A stretch of DNA of 64,000 nucleotides from Rhizobium etli 8C-3. Its GTDB lineage: Bacteria > Pseudomonadota > Alphaproteobacteria > Rhizobiales > Rhizobiaceae. Both the position numbers and the translations under genes were made by a program. The notes below the pieces were generated by a model. It worked only from the letters and a program-made list of their open reading frames with translations, searched no databases and had not been told where the DNA came from. Shown piece by piece: positions 56,438 to 64,000 of this stretch; position 1 is the stretch's first letter; the number at the start of each line of letters is the position of its first letter. The DNA lies in the NCBI RefSeq assembly GCF_001908375.1, contig NZ_CP017244.1, forward strand, positions 620,001 through 684,000, written 5' to 3'.

Positions 56438-57334
56438 TCAGGCGGCGAGAATGGCACGAAGTTCGCCATTGGTGGGAAACGCAGATCGGGTGCCCCGCCG
56501 GCTGACAGTTAAGGCAGCAGCTGCGGTCGCGTGGCCTATGGCGCGGGCGTCAAGCGGCACGCCCCGCAGCGCACAAGAGGCAAGTGCCGTGCCCATGAAG
56601 GTGTCGCCGGCGCCCGTGGTATCGATAGCGATGGCGGGGGCTGCCGGGATCTCAAGGGTGCCTGCCCGGCTTGCGAGCATTGCGCCTTCGGCCCCGAGTG
56701 TCAGGACAGCATATTTGACCCCCGCAGAGATCAGGGCCGAGGCGGCAGCTTGGCCGCCGGTTCCAGTTAAGCTCTCGGCTTCACCTTTATTCACAAAGGC
56801 AATGTCGATGAGCGGCCAGAGATCGGCGAAAAAGCGACGAAGGGGTGAGGGGTTGAATGCGGTGACCAGCTGTCGGCGCCTGGCTTCTTCAAGAATGCCG
56901 CGGGTAACGTCGTCGGAAAGGTTGCCCTGCAGGACAACGAGATCGCCAGCGGCAGTTTCGGCAAGCGGCCGAATGGCATCCGAAATGGTCAGCGAACCGG
57001 CAGAATCGGAGGTCGTGACGATGGCATTCTCGCCATCGGGGGTGGTGAAGATGATGGAGAAATCGCTCGCCTTTCCGGCGAGCCGGACCAGTCGCGCATC
57101 GACCGGCTCTTCGGCCAACTGGCTGCGAATGATCTCAGCGCGAAAATCATCGCCGACGGCTGCAACAAGGATGGAGGCAAGACCGGCACGGCCCATCACC
57201 ACGGCCTGGTTTGCGCCTTTGCCGCCAAGATCACGGGTTTGCTGGCGGCCGAGGATCGAAGCGCCTGCCTCAGGCATGGCCGATACGGAAATAGTTTCGT
57301 CCACTGTGACGTTGCCGATGACATAAGCACGCAT
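56438..57334 (-). CDS. PfkB-family carbohydrate/nucleoside kinase, antisense to the operon
   Basis: The 298-residue product is a ribokinase-type PfkB kinase: YVIGNVTVDETISV, RDLGGKGANQAVVMG and DTTGAGDTFMGTALASC with the anion-hole GAGD and catalytic Asp. It would phosphorylate a sugar or nucleoside of this pathway. Unlike every neighbour it lies on the minus strand, between two plus-strand genes. Its ATG is only 24 bases from the BtpA start, and its stop is three bases from the GATase1-like stop. The leader on the minus strand therefore must run inside the BtpA gene or be very short. Confidence 0.9.
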   Translation of the reverse strand: MRAYVIGNVTVDETISVSAMPEAGASILGRQQTRDLGGKGANQAVVMGRAGLASILVAAVGDDFRAEIIRSQLAEEPVDARLVRLAGKASDFSIIFTTPDGENAIVTTSDSAGSLTISDAIRPLAETAAGDLVVLQGNLSDDVTRGILEEARRRQLVTAFNPSPLRRFFADLWPLIDIAFVNKGEAESLTGTGGQAAASALISAGVKYAVLTLGAEGAMLASRAGTLEIPAAPAIAIDTTGAGDTFMGTALASCALRGVPLDARAIGHATAAAALTVSRRGTRSAFPTNGELRAILAA

Positions 57335-57340
57335 GACTGG

Positions 57341-57350
57341 CTTTCGAAAG
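57341..57350. promoter_or_regulatory. 10-bp palindrome between the PfkB and BtpA starts
   Basis: CTTTCGAAAG is a perfect palindrome in the 24-base gap between the divergent start codons. AAAGGGA, the BtpA ribosome site, overlaps its 3' end. It could be a short regulator site or simply a ribosome-site coincidence on both strands. Confidence 0.4.
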
Positions 57351-57358
57351 GGAAACAG

Positions 57359-58201
57359 ATGCAGGAAATATCCGACAAGACCTCAAGCGCCATACGGGAA
57401 ATATTCGGGACTGACAAGGCGCTGATCGGCATGATCCATTGCCCCGCCTTTCCCGGCGCCCCGCGTTACCACGGCAAAGAGATGAACGCCATCTATGAAG
57501 CCTGCCTTCGCGACGCCGAGGCACTGATAGAGGGTGGTATGCACGGCCTGATTATCGAAAATCATGGCGACATCCCGTTCTCGAAACCGGAGGATATCGG
57601 CCCGGAGACCGCGGCTTTCATGTCGGTTGTCACCGATCGCATCGCACGCGCAGTTGGCGTCCCGATCGGGATCAACGTCCTTGCGAATGCGCCGATCCCA
57701 TCATTCGCCATCGCCATGGCCGGCGGCGCGAAGTTCATCCGGGTCAACCAGTGGGCCAACGCCTATGTAGCGAATGAGGGCTTCATGGAGGGCCGTGCGG
57801 CGCAGGCGATGCGCTACCGGTCGATGTTGAGAGCCGAGCACATCAAGGTTTTCGCCGACAGCCACGTCAAGCATGGCGCACACGCCATCACCGCCGACCG
57901 CACGATCGAGGAACTGACCCGCGACCTTGCTTTCTTCGACGCCGATGCCGTGATCGCCACGGGACAGCGCACCGGTGACACGGCGAGCATCGATGAAATT
58001 GAAGCAATCGGCGCAGCGACCCACCTGCCCTTGCTGGTCGGTTCCGGCGTCAGCAAGGACAATATCGTCGAAATCCTGAAGCGCACCAACGGCGTCATCG
58101 TCGCCTCCTCGCTGAAGCACGGCGGACTGTGGTGGAACCCGGTCGACGTCGAGCGCGTGAAGGCCTTCGTTGCAGCCGCCGGACCGGCTTTGAAGGGATG
58201 A
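57359..58201 (+). CDS. BtpA/SgcQ-family TIM-barrel protein
   Basis: The 280-residue product matches the BtpA/SgcQ family: ALIGMIHCPAFPGAPRY, LIEGGMHGLIIENHGDIPFSK, AVGVPIGINVLANAPIPSFAIA, FIRVNQWANAYVANEGFMEG and PLLVGSGVSKDNIVEILKRTNGVIVASSLK. The second-to-last stretch is like a phosphate-binding TIM-barrel end. Some relatives are annotated as nucleosidases or linked to photosystem assembly; none fits by biology here. The true start is ATG 57359 after AAAGGGA. The gene ends overlapping the TenA-like gene region. Confidence 0.85.
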   Translation: MQEISDKTSSAIREIFGTDKALIGMIHCPAFPGAPRYHGKEMNAIYEACLRDAEALIEGGMHGLIIENHGDIPFSKPEDIGPETAAFMSVVTDRIARAVGVPIGINVLANAPIPSFAIAMAGGAKFIRVNQWANAYVANEGFMEGRAAQAMRYRSMLRAEHIKVFADSHVKHGAHAITADRTIEELTRDLAFFDADAVIATGQRTGDTASIDEIEAIGAATHLPLLVGSGVSKDNIVEILKRTNGVIVASSLKHGGLWWNPVDVERVKAFVAAAGPALKG

Positions 58202-58206
58202 ATGAT

Positions 58207-58851
58207 ATGCGGCAGAGCTTGTCGGACCAGATCATCCGGGAAAACCGGTCCGTCTTCGAGGCGATGGTCGGTCATCGATTTGTCGAGGACATCAAGGCCG
58301 GTCGCCTGTCGAAGGAAGTGTTCGACAGGTACCTCGTTTATGAGGGTGCCTTTGTCGAAACAGCCATCTCCATCTTCGCCCTGGCTACGGCCAGGGCAGA
58401 GACCATTGCGCAGAAGCGATGGCTGATCGATGTGCTTCACGTGCTCGCCAATCAGCAGCTTGCCTATTTCGAGAAGACCTTCGCCGCACGCGGGATCGAT
58501 CCCGCGGCCTTCGATGTGGATCGGCCGGAGGTGGCGAACTTCTGCAACGGCATGCTGGAGATTGCAAGATCTGGAAGCTTCCACGACACGATCGCCGCCA
58601 TGTTTGCTGCTGAATGGATGTATTGGACCTGGTCAAGTGAGGCGGCCGAATTCCGGATCGACGATCCATTGCTCAAGGAATGGGTGGACCTCCACGCGCA
58701 TGAGGGTTTTGCCGCCCAGGCGCGCTGGCTTAAGGCGGAACTCGACCTTGCGGCCGATCGCCTCGATCGCGCCGAGCGCTCGCGGCTCAGCAGCGTCTTC
58801 GGCCGGGTCCAGCAGCTGGAGATCGATTTTCACGACGCTGCCTATCGATGA
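58207..58851 (+). CDS. TenA-family protein lacking the catalytic Cys (TenA_E-like)
   Basis: The 214-residue all-helical product fits TenA/thiaminase II: FVEDIKAGRLSKEVFDRYLVYEGAFVE, FEKTFAARG, NFCNGMLEIARSGSFHDTIAAMFAAEWMYWTW and a C-terminal LEIDFHDAAY with the conserved Glu. In TenA_C the active-site Cys stands in LLPCxWxY, whereas here it is MFAAEWMY, so the Cys is missing and the protein is TenA_E-like. TenA_E proteins elsewhere salvage thiamin pyrimidines. Its place in a sugar operon argues for another N-glycoside or amide substrate. AAGGG is nine bases before ATG 58207; ATG 58198 is the alternative. Confidence 0.82.
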   Translation: MRQSLSDQIIRENRSVFEAMVGHRFVEDIKAGRLSKEVFDRYLVYEGAFVETAISIFALATARAETIAQKRWLIDVLHVLANQQLAYFEKTFAARGIDPAAFDVDRPEVANFCNGMLEIARSGSFHDTIAAMFAAEWMYWTWSSEAAEFRIDDPLLKEWVDLHAHEGFAAQARWLKAELDLAADRLDRAERSRLSSVFGRVQQLEIDFHDAAYR

Positions 58852-59081
58852 TGCCCACGACAAGGCGGCTGCCAGTTTCTTCGCACGGCACAGGCTCGAT
58901 GGCATTGCCGCAATCGGGGTATGTCGAGGCGCTGACTGCCAATGGCTACGGACGATCCTCAAGGTGAAGCTGCCAGAAGCCATCGGACCGGGAACAATAC
59001 CGCTGCCTGCAGGTTGATCTTGCTTCAACACAAGACCGCAGAGGTTGACGCTTGAGGCAGCAAGATGAATGGAGAAGCGCC
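58852..59081. other. Intergenic between TenA-like and PEBP genes
   Basis: The 230-base gap has no supported gene. A plus-strand frame reading GVCRGADCQWLRTILKVKLPEAIGPG has no start near a ribosome site. A GGAGAAGC site begins the next gene. Confidence 0.35.
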
Positions 59082-59546
59082 ATGGCACTGACCCTGATGA
59101 GCCCGGCATTTACACAGGACAATCCCATTCCCAAGAAATATGCGCGCTCCGGCGAAAATCTGCTTCCGCCTCTCAAATGGGGCGGGGCTCCGCAAGGGAC
59201 GAGAAGCTTTGCCTTGATCGTCGAAGACCCGGACGCGCCACATGGCACCTTCCGCCATTGCGGCATTGCCAATATCCCTTCCGATTGGGACGCTCTGGCC
59301 GAAAGCGCTGATACCGCACCGCAAAACGCGCCACGCTTTTATGCCAATGATTTCGGAAACGTCCGCTATGATGGTCCGCAGCCGCCACGGGGCGACCAGG
59401 CGCATCACTACGTTTTTCGCCTTGCCGCGCTCGACGTCCCGAGTCTTTCGGTTCCCGGCGAGGCCGGTATCGCTACTATGTGGAAGGAAGCAAGGAAACA
59501 TATGCTCGCCGAGGCAACCATTACCGGCACATATCAGACCTCGTAG
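59082..59546 (+). CDS. YbhB/YbcL family PEBP-like protein
   Basis: The 154-residue product has the PEBP pattern: ENLLPPLKWGGAPQGTRSFALIVEDPDAPHGTFRHCGIANIPSD with the DPDAP motif, and DQAHHYVFRLAALD. Bacterial YbhB-type proteins are cytoplasmic ligand-binding proteins whose role is unknown; some affect kinase signalling or lipid handling. ATG 59082 follows GGAGAAGC. It is a single gene next to other small stress-type genes. Confidence 0.9.
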   Translation: MALTLMSPAFTQDNPIPKKYARSGENLLPPLKWGGAPQGTRSFALIVEDPDAPHGTFRHCGIANIPSDWDALAESADTAPQNAPRFYANDFGNVRYDGPQPPRGDQAHHYVFRLAALDVPSLSVPGEAGIATMWKEARKHMLAEATITGTYQTS

Positions 59547-59642
59547 GCTGAGCTGATTTGATTTCCGACTTGGCAAGTGCGATCGCAAAGCACCATGCGA
59601 CGAAGGTCCCGGTGAGATGGACCGTGGTTGCGTGTTCCGTTG

Positions 59643-60083
59643 CTATCTTACGCCGACGCTGTCGGGCCACAAAGCTTGGATTTCCTTGGGCAGTGCGTCG
59701 CGCACTTTCGCCGATTGGCCGAGATCGATATGACGGGCAAGAACGTGGAAAACCGATTTCGCCGCATCGGCGGGATCGACCGGACGAATGGATTTCAGAC
59801 CTTCGGCGACACGCGCGAGGAACTCATCGCGCGAACGTGTCTTGTCCGGCATTTGGGACGGTCGATATTGATCGTAGTAAATGCCGCGAACGATGAGCGG
59901 CAGTTCCGCGCCGAGATGGGCCGCAAGGTCCGGCGAAAGCCTGTCGCGCAGGGCCTTAAGGACGGCGCCCAGAATATGCCATGCGACGTGGCGGTCGGGA
60001 CCATGGTCGGCCATGATTTCGTTCAGCCAGATATTGGTGGTTTGCAGCGTCTTGTCGAAGACATCGAGACCGGTTGTGCTCAT
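59643..60083 (-). CDS. DUF2267 family protein
   Basis: The 146-residue product has the DUF2267 helical pattern: DKTLQTTNIWLNEIMADHG, HVAWHILGAVLKALRDRLSPDLAAHLGAELPLIVRGIYYDQYRP and FLARVAEGL. The family is often next to CBS-domain or stress genes, as it is here. No function is established. GGAAGGAGGGTGTGAAG provides a strong ribosome site before ATG 60083. It is divergent from the CBS gene 246 bases away. Confidence 0.9.
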   Translation of the reverse strand: MSTTGLDVFDKTLQTTNIWLNEIMADHGPDRHVAWHILGAVLKALRDRLSPDLAAHLGAELPLIVRGIYYDQYRPSQMPDKTRSRDEFLARVAEGLKSIRPVDPADAAKSVFHVLARHIDLGQSAKVRDALPKEIQALWPDSVGVR

Positions 60084-60328
60084 CTTCACACCCTCCTTCC
60101 TATGCAAGGCCCCTCGAACCCCGGACATTGCTTCTCAAAGAGCACAACTGCAATTGGCTGCAATTGTTTCGCCCATGGTGAAGAAAACCGGTTGAGCGTC
60201 CAGTGCGGACAATGCCTGACGCAGCGGGCAATTGGCGACGGTGACGTTAATCGACGCTGTGTGGAACATTGCCGAGCCAGAGACGTTCGACTTTTGTAGA
60301 AATCCATACAAGGCGGAGGATAAAAATC

Positions 60329-60772
60329 ATGAAAGTGAGCGAAGTGATGACGCGCGACGTCCGGCTCGTCAGGCCGGATGACACGATACAGGAAGCGGCA
60401 AGGATGATGGCCGAACTCGACGCCGGGGTGGTGCCGGTTCAGGATAATGACCGGCTGGTCGGCATGCTGACGGATCGCGACATCGCGGTGCGCGCCATTG
60501 CCAGAGGCCAGGGGCCTGAGGCGAAGGTCGGCGATATCATGACGTCCGAAGTCAGATACTGCTTCGATGATCAGGACACTGACGAAGTCTGCAAGAATCT
60601 TGCCGATCAACAGATCAGGCGCATCCCGGTGGTTAATCGCGACAAGCGGCTGGTTGGAATATTGTCGCTTGGTGATCTGGCAACAGTCGCCGAAAAGGGA
60701 GCGGCCGGCGCAGCGCTTGCGGGCATATCGCGGCACGGAGGCCAACATTCGCAGTCGAGCGGCCTTCACTGA
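60329..60772 (+). CDS. CBS-domain pair protein
   Basis: The 147-residue product consists of two CBS domains: KVSEVMTRDVRLVRPDDTIQEAARMMAELDAGVVPVQDNDRLVGMLTDRDIAVRA and VGDIMTSEV..., VCKNLADQQIRRIPVVNRDKRLVGILSLGDLA. CBS pairs bind adenosine nucleotides and often sense energy state or stress. It stands alone beside DUF2267. ATG 60329 has GGCGGAGG upstream. The C-terminal tail is short and His/Gln/Ser-rich. Confidence 0.92.
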   Translation: MKVSEVMTRDVRLVRPDDTIQEAARMMAELDAGVVPVQDNDRLVGMLTDRDIAVRAIARGQGPEAKVGDIMTSEVRYCFDDQDTDEVCKNLADQQIRRIPVVNRDKRLVGILSLGDLATVAEKGAAGAALAGISRHGGQHSQSSGLH

Positions 60773-60795
60773 CGGGCCACGCGATGAGTGAAGAT

Positions 60796-60831
60796 GCGGG
60801 AAAATGGCGCCGTGGCGCCCTCTTTTCCCGC
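60796..60831 (+). terminator. Hairpin terminator after the CBS gene
   Basis: GCGGGAAAA (60796-60804) pairs perfectly with TTTTCCCGC (60823-60831), and two GGCGCC units lie in the loop, able to pair with one another. It starts 24 bases after the CBS gene stop. The A/T part of the stem gives a TTTT on the plus strand. Confidence 0.7.
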
Positions 60832-60931
60832 CAATGCGCACTGCAGGCCGTAATGCTGCGCATGCAACCTCTATGGTGCGATGCAGCGACGATTGCCTCT
60901 TGACGCCCGAGCTACTGTGACCTTTACTCAA

Positions 60932-60960
60932 CTGATCTGGTGGACCAACCAGTGGATCAG
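60932..60960. promoter_or_regulatory. Candidate GntR/FadR operator before the GntR gene
   Basis: CTGATC (60932-60937) and GATCAG (60955-60960) are an outer inverted repeat. Inside lie CTGGT...ACCAG (60937-60952) and TGGT-GG-ACCA (60938-60947), which resemble the TGGT-Nx-ACCA core bound by FadR-type GntR regulators. The nested dyads end ten bases before the GntR start, consistent with autorepression. Confidence 0.7.
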
Positions 60961-60969
60961 TGAGTGGTG

Positions 60970-61713
60970 ATGGACGAGAGCCCGATCTTGACGCAGGTAC
61001 CGAATGTCGGGCGAAGCCTGGCGCGCCAGACGGCGCGCGACGTCATCGCTGAAAAACTGATGGTCCTGATTGCCACGAACATGCTGCGGCCAGGCGACGA
61101 GCTGCCGGGTGAGCGCGAGCTTGCCAATGTTCTTCATGTCAGCAGGGAAACGGTGCGCGGCGCAATCCAGATGCTTGCTGCCCAAGGCATCATCGAAGTC
61201 TCGCACGGCAGCCGCAGCCGCGTCGGAAAGGTCGATCTCAGCCACATCACCGTCACCATCGCATCCCCGAACGCCATCGACAGCTACGATTTGGAATCGG
61301 TTCATGCGGCGCGCCTGCATATCGAACTGAAGGTCGTCGGCGATGCCGCCGAAAGGATCGACGCCGAAACGCTGACTAAACTGCAGGGCCTCATCGAAGC
61401 GCAGCGTCTGGGTGGCGACGATGCAATGCGCTTTCTCATCTGTGACCGTGAATTCCACGTCGCAATCTATCGCGCTTGCGGAAACCCGCTGCTCGCCGAT
61501 TTTGTCACCGATCTATACACCTACATGATGGACCACCGACGCAAGGCAATGTCGAAGCCTGGCGCCATTAAGGCCAGCTATGCCGATCACGTTGCGATTG
61601 CCGAGGCTCTTGAACGGCATGACCGAGAGGCCGTGATCGCCGCATTTCGCCATCATCTGACGCGGATTTACGAAACAACCAGGGCTCTTTTGAGCGCCGG
61701 CAGTCCGGCGTGA
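60970..61713 (+). CDS. GntR/FadR-family transcriptional regulator
   Basis: The 247-residue product has an N-terminal winged HTH (ELPGERELANVLHVSRETVRGAIQMLAAQGIIEVSHGSRSRVG) and an FCD effector domain (FHVAIYRACGNPLLADFVTDLY, SYADHVAIAEALERHDREA) with His and Asp metal ligands. FCD regulators bind organic acids through a metal. It sits in front of DenD-like and SDR genes and likely represses them. ATG 60970 is chosen; GTGs at 60964 and 60967 are adjacent. Confidence 0.9.
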   Translation: MDESPILTQVPNVGRSLARQTARDVIAEKLMVLIATNMLRPGDELPGERELANVLHVSRETVRGAIQMLAAQGIIEVSHGSRSRVGKVDLSHITVTIASPNAIDSYDLESVHAARLHIELKVVGDAAERIDAETLTKLQGLIEAQRLGGDDAMRFLICDREFHVAIYRACGNPLLADFVTDLYTYMMDHRRKAMSKPGAIKASYADHVAIAEALERHDREAVIAAFRHHLTRIYETTRALLSAGSPA

Positions 61714-61743
61714 GCCGGTATAGCATGAGGAGATTTGCCTGAT

Positions 61744-62727
61744 ATGCATGTGATGGTTATCGGCGCAGCCGGCATGGTCGGACGCAAACTGGTGGAGACG
61801 CTCGACTCCAACGCCGAAGCGCTCGGCCGCGGCATCGACAGGCTGACGCTCGTCGATGTCGTTGCTCCGCCTCTGCCTGCCGCACTTGCCTCCGTTTCCA
61901 ATGCGCTGGCGCTTGATCTTTCGGATGCCGGCGCCGCAGCCAGGCTTGCCTCCTTGCGGCCGGACCTGATCTTCCATCTCGCGGCCATCGTGTCAGGTGA
62001 GGCCGAGGCGGACTTCGACAAAGGCTACCGCATCAATCTTGACGGGACGCACTCGCTCTTTGAGGCGATCCGGTACGAAGGCCAAAAAGAGCCTTACATC
62101 CCGCGCCTGATCTTTGCGTCATCAATCGCCGTCTTCGGGCAGCCATTCCCGGAGAAGATCGAAGATGATTTCTTCACGACGCCGCTGACGAGCTACGGGA
62201 CGCAGAAGGCAATCTGCGAACTCCTGTTGGCCGATTATACACGGCGTGGCTTTTTCGACGGCATCGGCATTCGCCTTCCGACGATCTGCATTCGCCCTGG
62301 CAAGCCCAACAAGGCAGCCTCGGGATTTTTTTCCAACATCCTGCGCGAGCCGTTGGTCGGCCAGGAGGCCGTGCTCCCCGTCGAAGAGACCGTCCGTCAC
62401 TGGTTTGCAAGCCCCCGTTCGGCAGTTGGCTTCTTCGTCCATGCAGCGCGCATCGACACCAGCGAGATCGGGCCGCGCCGCAATCTGACCATGCCCGGCC
62501 TTTCTGCGCTCGTCGGCGAAGAGATCGAGGCGCTGCGCCGCGTTGCCGGCGACAAGGCCGTCAGACTCATCCGCCGCGAGGCCGACCCCACAATTCGTTC
62601 GATTGTTTCCGGCTGGGCAACCAATTTCAATGCGCAGCGCGCCGTCGCGCTCGGTTTCAAGGCGGAAACCAGTTTCGACGAAATCATCAAGATCCACATA
62701 GACGACGAACTCGGGGGTAAAATCTAA
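61744..62727 (+). CDS. DenD-like NAD-dependent epimerase/dehydrogenase (D-erythronate dehydrogenase type)
   Basis: The 327-residue product is an extended [138 protein letters not shown]. This closely resembles DenD, which oxidises D-erythronate at C2 for four-carbon acid catabolism. The Tyr-x3-Lys pair is YGTQK. Its neighbours differ from the usual denD-otnC-otnI set, so the true substrate could be another aldonate. ATG 61744 has GAGGAG upstream at a longer spacing; TTG 61735 is an alternative. Confidence 0.82.
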   Translation: MHVMVIGAAGMVGRKLVETLDSNAEALGRGIDRLTLVDVVAPPLPAALASVSNALALDLSDAGAAARLASLRPDLIFHLAAIVSGEAEADFDKGYRINLDGTHSLFEAIRYEGQKEPYIPRLIFASSIAVFGQPFPEKIEDDFFTTPLTSYGTQKAICELLLADYTRRGFFDGIGIRLPTICIRPGKPNKAASGFFSNILREPLVGQEAVLPVEETVRHWFASPRSAVGFFVHAARIDTSEIGPRRNLTMPGLSALVGEEIEALRRVAGDKAVRLIRREADPTIRSIVSGWATNFNAQRAVALGFKAETSFDEIIKIHIDDELGGKI

Positions 62728-62728
62728 C

Positions 62729-63505
62729 ATGCCGCTATCCGCAACCCTGGAGAAAGGCAAGATCGCGCTCGTCACCGGCGGAGGCACCGGCATCGGCCGC
62801 AGCATCGCCCGGGCCTTGAGCGCTGAAGGCTATATCGTCGTCATCACCGGCCGCCGAAGCGATGTTCTGGAAAAAGCCGCCACAGAGCTTGCTGCCGAAA
62901 CCGGCGGCACGGTGCGCGCGATGTCCTGCGATATCGGCCTTGCCGAGCAGGTGGCGGACCTTTTTGGTCAGATCAAAGCCGAGTTCGCTAGGCTCGACCT
63001 TCTCGTCAACAATGCCGGCACCAATATTGCGGCAATTCCGCTGGAGGACGTGAGCTTCGATCAGTGGAGCGGGGTAGTCGCGGCCAACCTCACCGGCGCC
63101 TTTCTATGCACGCAGCAGGCTTTCAAGTTGATGAAATCGCAGGAGCCGCGTGGCGGCCGCATCATCAACAACGGATCGATTTCCGCCACGACGCCGAGGC
63201 CGAATTCCGCACCTTATACGACGACGAAGCATGCGATTACCGGCCTGACGAAGTCGGCCGCACTCGACGGGCGGCCGTACGATATCGCCTGCGGCCAGAT
63301 CGATATCGGCAATGCCGCAACGGATATGACATCGAAGATGAGCTCGGGAGTGCTGCAGGCGAATGGAGAGATTGCGAGCGAGCCGACGATCCCGTCCGAG
63401 CATATCGCCCGCGCCGTCGTCTATATGGCGAGCCTGCCGTTGGAGGCAAACGTGCTGACCATGACTGTGATGGCGACAAAAATGCCCCTGGTGGGCAGGG
63501 GATAG
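62729..63505 (+). CDS. Classical SDR oxidoreductase
   Basis: The 258-residue product is a classical short-chain dehydrogenase: [57 protein letters not shown] and the active-site [14 protein letters not shown] (Tyr-x3-Lys). It probably acts in the same sugar or aldonate pathway as the DenD-like enzyme one base upstream. The final GRG stop lies 91 bases before the ATPase gene. Confidence 0.88.
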   Translation: MPLSATLEKGKIALVTGGGTGIGRSIARALSAEGYIVVITGRRSDVLEKAATELAAETGGTVRAMSCDIGLAEQVADLFGQIKAEFARLDLLVNNAGTNIAAIPLEDVSFDQWSGVVAANLTGAFLCTQQAFKLMKSQEPRGGRIINNGSISATTPRPNSAPYTTTKHAITGLTKSAALDGRPYDIACGQIDIGNAATDMTSKMSSGVLQANGEIASEPTIPSEHIARAVVYMASLPLEANVLTMTVMATKMPLVGRG

Positions 63506-63596
63506 GCATAACCCAAGTTGAATTGGCCTGCGCCCTTATCCTGAGGAGGGATGGCAGGCAGGCCAAAGGCGAAGACAAGGTCTGGGAGGGACTTTT

Positions 63597-64000
63597 ATGG
63601 CAGCTGTCGAGTTTGTCGATGTCAGAAAATCGTTCGGAGCGTTCCCCGTCATCAAGGGTGTGAACATCGAGATTGCCGACGGGGAGTTCGTGATCCTGGT
63701 CGGGCCGTCTGGGTGCGGAAAATCAACGCTTTTGAGAATGCTCGCTGGCCTCGAAAATATATCCGCCGGGCAAATTCGCATTGGCAGCCGCGTGGTCAAC
63801 GGGCTGGCGCCTGGAGAACGCGATATCGCCATGGTCTTTCAGAACTATGCGCTTTATCCGCACATGACGGTCGCCCAGAACATGGCGTTTTCGCTGATGC
63901 TCAAACGTGCGCCGAAGGTGGACATGGATCAGCGCGTCAACAAGGCCGCCGGCATCCTCGGCCTCACCAAACTACTCGACCGCTATCCACGGCAGCTTTC
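63597..64000 (+). CDS. Sugar/polyol ABC transporter ATPase, MalK/UgpC type (3' end outside window)
   Basis: From ATG 63597 the frame is open to the window edge, giving 134 residues of an ABC ATPase: [15 protein letters not shown], Walker [10 protein letters not shown], the Q-loop [19 protein letters not shown] and the start of the helical domain. The [11 protein letters not shown] stretch is typical of CUT1-type ATPases such as MalK, UgpC and MsmK. GGGAGGG is seven bases upstream. The signature and Walker B motifs are beyond the window. It suggests that a CUT1 importer belongs to the GntR-controlled unit. Confidence 0.85.
   Translation, partial: MAAVEFVDVRKSFGAFPVIKGVNIEIADGEFVILVGPSGCGKSTLLRMLAGLENISAGQIRIGSRVVNGLAPGERDIAMVFQNYALYPHMTVAQNMAFSLMLKRAPKVDMDQRVNKAAGILGLTKLLDRYPRQL

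Noticed and set aside
56451..57326. 291-codon plus-strand frame over the PfkB gene
   Set aside because: It would make the operon run in one direction, but the product is Ser/Arg/Pro-rich with no domain, whereas the minus strand has all PfkB motifs.

Overview
The window (about 60% GC, dense short-spaced operons, many 4-base ATGA start/stop overlaps) looks like a replicon of an alphaproteobacterium of the Rhizobiales, most like Rhizobiaceae (Rhizobium, Ensifer or Agrobacterium relatives). I infer this from protein character and from the gene neighbourhood: an H4MPT / cbb / xox / pqq block of this kind is known from the Sinorhizobium meliloti pSymB chromid. No rRNA, tRNA, CRISPR array, insertion sequence or replication origin was seen.

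Region 1 (1-16887) is a tetrahydromethanopterin (H4MPT) and methylofuran C1 island. It holds the formaldehyde-oxidation enzymes fae, mtdB, mch and fhcBADC. It also holds cofactor genes: a FolB-like protein, an amino-acid-kinase-family kinase, a dihydromethanopterin-reductase-like flavoprotein, a DHPS-like protein, DUF447, a hydantoinase/oxoprolinase-like protein, a HisA-like protein, a CitG-like protein, two ATP-grasp ligases, beta-RFAP synthase and a pterin dehydratase. Together they convert formaldehyde to formate.

Region 2 (16924-26670) is a complete Calvin-cycle operon, cbbR / cbbFPTALSXE, ending in a perfect 16-bp hairpin. Region 3 (26672-37009) holds a cytochrome c, a 2.3-kb gene-poor stretch with three probable small genes, a small secreted Cys protein, the lanthanide-type methanol dehydrogenase xoxF with xoxG and xoxJ, and pqqABCDE. 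Regions 1-3 together describe methanol oxidation to formaldehyde and formate plus CO2 fixation, that is, autotrophic methylotrophy. No mxaF, mtdA or formate dehydrogenase gene lies in the window.

Region 4 (37144-44313) has a glycosyltransferase, a Cache-domain histidine kinase with a NarL-type regulator, and a TakP-like TRAP transporter whose large permease carries an unusual FG-rich tail. Region 5 (44493-48542) is a CUT2-type sugar ABC system split over two divergent units, with a sugar-nucleotide-like SDR. Region 6 (48658-50625) has a metallophosphatase and an HtrA-like protein that has lost its catalytic triad.

Region 7 (50705-58851) is a LacI-controlled catabolic cluster: ABC importer, phosphotriesterase-family hydrolase, GATase1-like protein, PfkB kinase on the opposite strand, BtpA/SgcQ-family protein and a TenA_E-like protein. 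I know of no described pathway with this combination, so it is the best candidate here for an undescribed system. Region 8 (59082-60831) holds small stress-type genes (PEBP, DUF2267, CBS). Region 9 (60932-64000) starts another catabolic operon: a GntR regulator, a DenD-like four-carbon-acid dehydrogenase, an SDR and a MalK/UgpC-type ATPase cut by the window edge.
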